Positions 13,948 to 16,484 of a DNA stretch of 16,484 nucleotides are shown here, in pieces; the first letter of the stretch is position 1; each line of letters begins with the position of its first letter. The notes beneath the pieces are model-generated. The model had not been told where the DNA came from and ran no database searches. It saw nothing but the letters and a program-made list of their open reading frames with translations. The position numbers were made by a program, and so were the translations under genes. This DNA is from Anaerolineae bacterium. Lineage in GTDB: Bacteria; Chloroflexota; Anaerolineae; Epilineales; JAHCIE01. The stretch is from NCBI GenBank assembly GCA_026129385.1, contig JAHCIE010000038.1, positions 1-16,484 of the forward strand. Reading direction: 5' to 3'.

Positions 13948-14531
13948 ACGGAGTTGTAGCCGAAGGACACGCAGCGCAGGCCTGGGCAGCAGGGCAGGCC
14001 GCTGCTCGTCGAGCAACGCTGGCCGGCGGCGATACAGGTGGCGGGCTTGGGGGTGGCGATGGGCGCACTACCACCACTGCTGGTTGGTGTTGGGTTCGGT
14101 CCGCTACCGCCGCTCTGCCCGGGGCTGCCGGTTTGCAACTGGCTGGGGATGCGTACCGACGACACACCGGGAATCAGCACGAGAGAGGCCACGCCCAGTT
14201 TCTGGACGAACTCACGGCGCGACATGCCCGCCGCTACCAGGGGCGGCGTCATCGGCTGCTGGAGCAGGTTGGCCCGGCTAAGGCGATCCAGGGCGAGCCA
14301 CACTGCATCCTGGGCCTCGTCGAGAGAGGCTGCGCCCATGTCGCCCTTGACACGGCGCGCGATCGCCTCGACGCTCGTCTGCCCGTCGCACGCGCGCCAC
14401 ACCAGGGCTGCCGTGCGATTGAGGCAGTGAGCCTTGCCGCGGGCCGTGTCGTAGACAAGTACCTCATCCGGTGGCAAGTCCTGCACGACCAGGCCGTCGC
14501 GGCATGCATAAGGCATAGCTGTTATGTCCAT
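13938..14531 (-). CDS. PqqD-domain protein with internal twin-arginine-like segment and C-terminal knottin-like tail
   Basis: 197 residues in three parts. Residues about 1-92 form a PqqD-like peptide-recognition (RRE) fold, with LNRTAALVWRACDGQTSVEAIARRV as its core. Residues 103-127 hold SRREFVQK followed by a hydrophobic stretch (LGVASLVLIPGVSSV), like a Tat signal or membrane anchor placed inside the protein. A Gly/Ser/Pro/Thr linker (about 133-165) then joins a tail with six cysteines: C166-x6-C173-x7-C181-C182-x4-C187-x8-C196, the C-C-CC-C-C order of inhibitor-cystine-knot mini-proteins. The ATG at 14531 has AGGGGG six nt upstream. The gene begins 13 nt after the kinase gene and overlaps the nucleotidyltransferase gene. 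The RRE may present the tail, exported across the membrane, to the neighbouring enzymes. Function is unknown; the knottin label is from cysteine spacing only. Confidence 0.85.
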   Translation of the reverse strand: MDITAMPYACRDGLVVQDLPPDEVLVYDTARGKAHCLNRTAALVWRACDGQTSVEAIARRVKGDMGAASLDEAQDAVWLALDRLSRANLLQQPMTPPLVAAGMSRREFVQKLGVASLVLIPGVSSVRIPSQLQTGSPGQSGGSGPNPTPTSSGGSAPIATPKPATCIAAGQRCSTSSGLPCCPGLRCVSFGYNSVCM

Positions 14532-14544
14532 AAGAACCCCCTTT

Positions 14545-15390
14545 TCAGCAAGCGCTCTGGGCCTGGCTGGTAGACAATCGGGCCAGAACGCGACCAACAA
14601 CCTCATCGGCCTCGCCGCGCGCCCCCTTGAGCGCGGTCGCCGCGGCGACCGCGCGCTGGAGGATGCCGAGCGCCAGGGTTGGCTCGCGGTGAGCGACGAA
14701 GGTATGTGCAAACAGTGCCAGCGCGGCCTGGCCCCGCGTGACAGAGCGCGGCCGCCAGTGAGCGGTTGGCTTGTACTCTGTCAGGAGTACCAACCCTACC
14801 GGTAGCGGTGTCTGACCCACCGACACGCCCAGGCCCTCGACTGGCTGGCGCGTCCAGCCGTTATCCTGGCGATGGCGCACACCCAGGGCGCGCGGGAAGG
14901 GATGGACGCGGCCATCTGGGTCGAGAACGGCGTATTCGTCGGAATAGTACGTAGCGCCCGCGCGGAGGAAGGCCTCCACCAGGCTCGTCTTGCCGCTGCG
15001 ACTCTCGCCTGGGATCAGGATGGCCTGATTCTCCCAGCCGACGACGCCGGCATGGATGAACAGTCGCTCGCGCGCCAGGTTCGCTATCACAGCCTGAATA
15101 TCGGCCTCCAGGGCATGGAACACCGGCTCGATGTCACGCGACCGCCCAATGAGAGCCGCGTCAGAGTAGGCGAGGTGGAAGCGGCGGACGCCGGGGCGCG
15201 TGCCTTCCCCACCCACCTTCAGCGAGTAGAGCCAGTCCACCTCAAGGTCTGTCGCTGGCGTCCAGTCAGGGGGGAAGTACGGCCCTAACTGGGGCAGAAT
15301 GTCCGGCGTGTTGGTACGCACGCCGATACGCAGGCCATAGCTCTCGAAGGCAATGCCCGCCGCCCAACCTAGGCGGTCGAGTCGCTCCAT
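14545..15390 (-). CDS. HPr-kinase-related P-loop protein
   Basis: This 281-residue protein resembles the C-terminal domain of HPr kinase/phosphorylase. FIHAGVVGW precedes the Walker A loop GESRSGKT (128-135, K134), and YYSDEYAVLD gives the acidic Walker B-like segment. The N-terminal 110 residues are unlike HprK and probably form a separate recognition domain. The family (I recall it as HprK-related kinase A, not checked) occurs next to PqqD and PF14907 proteins; in lasso-peptide clusters a related kinase phosphorylates the peptide's C-terminus. An in-frame TGA at 15393-15391 just before the ATG fixes the first possible start, though no clear Shine-Dalgarno is seen. The PqqD gene starts 13 nt downstream, so the two are co-transcribed. 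The target is unknown: the PqqD/knottin tail or a separate peptide are candidates. Confidence 0.87.
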   Translation of the reverse strand: MERLDRLGWAAGIAFESYGLRIGVRTNTPDILPQLGPYFPPDWTPATDLEVDWLYSLKVGGEGTRPGVRRFHLAYSDAALIGRSRDIEPVFHALEADIQAVIANLARERLFIHAGVVGWENQAILIPGESRSGKTSLVEAFLRAGATYYSDEYAVLDPDGRVHPFPRALGVRHRQDNGWTRQPVEGLGVSVGQTPLPVGLVLLTEYKPTAHWRPRSVTRGQAALALFAHTFVAHREPTLALGILQRAVAAATALKGARGEADEVVGRVLARLSTSQAQSAC

Positions 15391-15443
15391 TCAGGTCGAG
15401 GTCTGCGCCAGGCGCGGCATTCCCAGCCCCGTAGCCAGTTGCA

Positions 15444-16484
15444 TTACTTGATCCATATGGGGTCCCAATCGTTGTATGGGCTGTCCATCAAGGGCCGTTG
15501 CTCGGAGCCGTCGGCGTTCATGATCCAAAGCTGGCGGCGACCGGTCTCGCGGTTGGACCAGAAGACGATGCGTGCGCCGTTGGGCGACCACGACGGGCTG
15601 CGATCCGCGGCCGGGTTATCGGTCAGGCGTTGGCGGTCTGTGCCGTCCGGTCGCACCCGGAAGATTTCATCGTTGCCCGTCTCCTGGGAAACAAAGACGA
15701 TGAAATCGCCGCGCGGCGACCAATCAGGCTCGAAGCTGGCGCGAGGGCCGGTGGTCAATGGCCGCAGCGTATTGCTGATGGTGTCTTGGATGAAAATCTG
15801 CGGGATGCGCTGCGCATCCTCCTGCACCAGCAGGGTGAAGGCGCCGTCCGGCGAGCGGCTGGCCGCGGCCAGCGCCAGGGGATAGGGCCAGGCTTGCGAA
15901 AGGAAGGCGAGGCGGCGCGCGTTGGGGGCATAGGCCAGCAGGACCGGCGCGCCCTCACGGTCGCTGGTGAAGAGGATGTACGCGCGCAGGTCATCGGGCA
16001 GCGCGGTGGGCGCGGCGGTGGGGGCTGCGATCGGCGCGGGCGTCGCGGCCACGGCTGGCGGCAGCGCATCGCCCGGCACGGGTGTGCGAAACACCAACAG
16101 CGGCGCCGACGCCGGCGCAATCACCGTGGCGTTCGGCGGCAGCGGCGTGAAGGTGCCGGTGGTGACAGCGACCAGGGTGGCGTACGCAGATTGGTAGACC
16201 GCAGTCGCGGCATTGGCCGGAAAGGGCGTCGCCGTGAGCAGGAGCGGAACCGGCGTGGGTGTGGCAACCACCACGTTCCAGGGCCAGGGTGTGGGGACGC
16301 CGGTGGTTGCGGCGGCCGCGCGCAGCTGCGCCACTGCGGTGAGCACATTCTGCGGAACCGCCGTGGGCAGCACGATCACAGGCGTCACCGCATCACTCGG
16401 AACCGGCGTAAATGTCCCCGTCGTCACGGCCACGGCTGTGGCGTAGAGAGCGTTGGCGGTGGCTGTGACTGCATTGCCCGGCGT
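15444..16484 (-). CDS. TPxP-repeat protein with C-terminal TolB-like (PD40) propeller, 5'-truncated
   Basis: 346 residues are visible; the frame is open to the window edge, so the N-terminus is missing. The visible N-terminal half is Ala/Thr/Pro-rich with degenerate units of about 40-48 residues of the form NxxTAx(n)TTGxxTPxP. It resembles low-complexity repeats of Chloroflexota surface or kinase-associated proteins. The C-terminal half carries beta-propeller blades with PDWSPRGDFIVFVSQ, PSWSPNGARIVFWSN and LWIMNADGSEQRPL, the PD40/TolB signature, and stops at WDPIWIK, 53 bp before the kinase start. A propeller suggests protein- or ligand-binding; the missing part could hold a membrane anchor or a Ser/Thr kinase domain, both common partners of this architecture. 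Its gene reads in the same direction and may head the downstream operon, though a promoter inside it is not excluded. Confidence 0.85.
   Translation of the reverse strand, partial: TPGNAVTATANALYATAVAVTTGTFTPVPSDAVTPVIVLPTAVPQNVLTAVAQLRAAAATTGVPTPWPWNVVVATPTPVPLLLTATPFPANAATAVYQSAYATLVAVTTGTFTPLPPNATVIAPASAPLLVFRTPVPGDALPPAVAATPAPIAAPTAAPTALPDDLRAYILFTSDREGAPVLLAYAPNARRLAFLSQAWPYPLALAAASRSPDGAFTLLVQEDAQRIPQIFIQDTISNTLRPLTTGPRASFEPDWSPRGDFIVFVSQETGNDEIFRVRPDGTDRQRLTDNPAADRSPSWSPNGARIVFWSNRETGRRQLWIMNADGSEQRPLMDSPYNDWDPIWIK
16130..16484 (-). repeat. Degenerate ~40-48-residue TPxP repeat units
   Basis: Three visible units in the minus-strand gene begin at an Asn-containing segment (NAVTATANALYATA, NVLTAVAQLRAAAA, NAATAVYQSAYATL) and each ends in TTG then TPxP. 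The first and third are most alike: both contain VAVTTGTFTP. The array continues beyond the window. Such repeats are prone to slippage and assembly collapse. Confidence 0.7.

Noticed and set aside
14531..14711. Extended N-terminus for the PqqD-domain protein
   Set aside because: The extension lies inside the kinase gene and is Arg/Ser/Pro-rich; the ATG at 14531 has AGGGGG six nt upstream and opens directly on the PqqD fold.
15391..15591. 66-codon minus-strand frame ending right at the kinase start
   Set aside because: It overlaps the TolB-like propeller in another frame, where the PD40 motifs are unmistakable, and has no recognisable domain. Coupling to the kinase start remains a remote possibility.

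Overview
The window is GC-rich bacterial DNA, most likely from a Chloroflexota genome (Anaerolineae/Caldilineae/Ardenticatenia-like), perhaps a metagenome assembly. The lineage call is inference. It rests on Thr-Pro linkers, cohesin and dockerin modules on one secreted protein, degenerate TPxP repeats ahead of a TolB-like propeller, an exonuclease-DinG fusion, a stand-alone methylmalonyl-CoA-mutase-type B12 domain, and dispersed GACCTGACAGGTTT-type palindromes. There is no rRNA, tRNA, CRISPR array or insertion sequence. No gene-free stretch exceeds 300 bases: the longest are 1365-1654, which holds a palindromic terminator, and 2099-2341, a divergent control region with a dyad.

Layout. 1-1364 (-) is an amidase running off the left edge. 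1655-2098 (-) is a lipoprotein FKBP prolyl isomerase. 2342-5041 (+) is a secreted cohesin / two carbohydrate-binding-like modules / dockerin / cohesin protein. 5173-5766 (+) is a peroxiredoxin-like protein whose frame is crossed by one in-frame TGA exactly where the first Cys of a CxxC motif is expected, so it is best read as a selenoprotein. 5732-6139 (-) is a B12-binding domain protein that overlaps it tail to tail. 6281-8053 (+) is a lipoprotein GH13 amylase. 8150-11017 (+) is an exonuclease-DinG helicase.

From 11160 to the right edge all genes lie on the minus strand and look like one operon. In transcription order they are: a TPxP-repeat/TolB-propeller protein (partial), an HPr-kinase-like P-loop protein, a PqqD-domain protein carrying an internal twin-arginine-like segment and a six-cysteine knottin-like tail, a PF14907-type nucleotidyltransferase, a GalE-like NAD-dependent epimerase, and a GmhA-like SIS phosphosugar isomerase. 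Kinase, PqqD and nucleotidyltransferase recur together in RiPP-type and related peptide or export systems. Here the PqqD recognition domain and a candidate disulfide-rich peptide are on one polypeptide, and sugar-nucleotide genes follow directly.

The two strongest leads are the unannotatable-by-default selenoprotein (5173-5766) and the PqqD-Tat-like-knottin fusion within its kinase/nucleotidyltransferase cassette (about 11160-15390).
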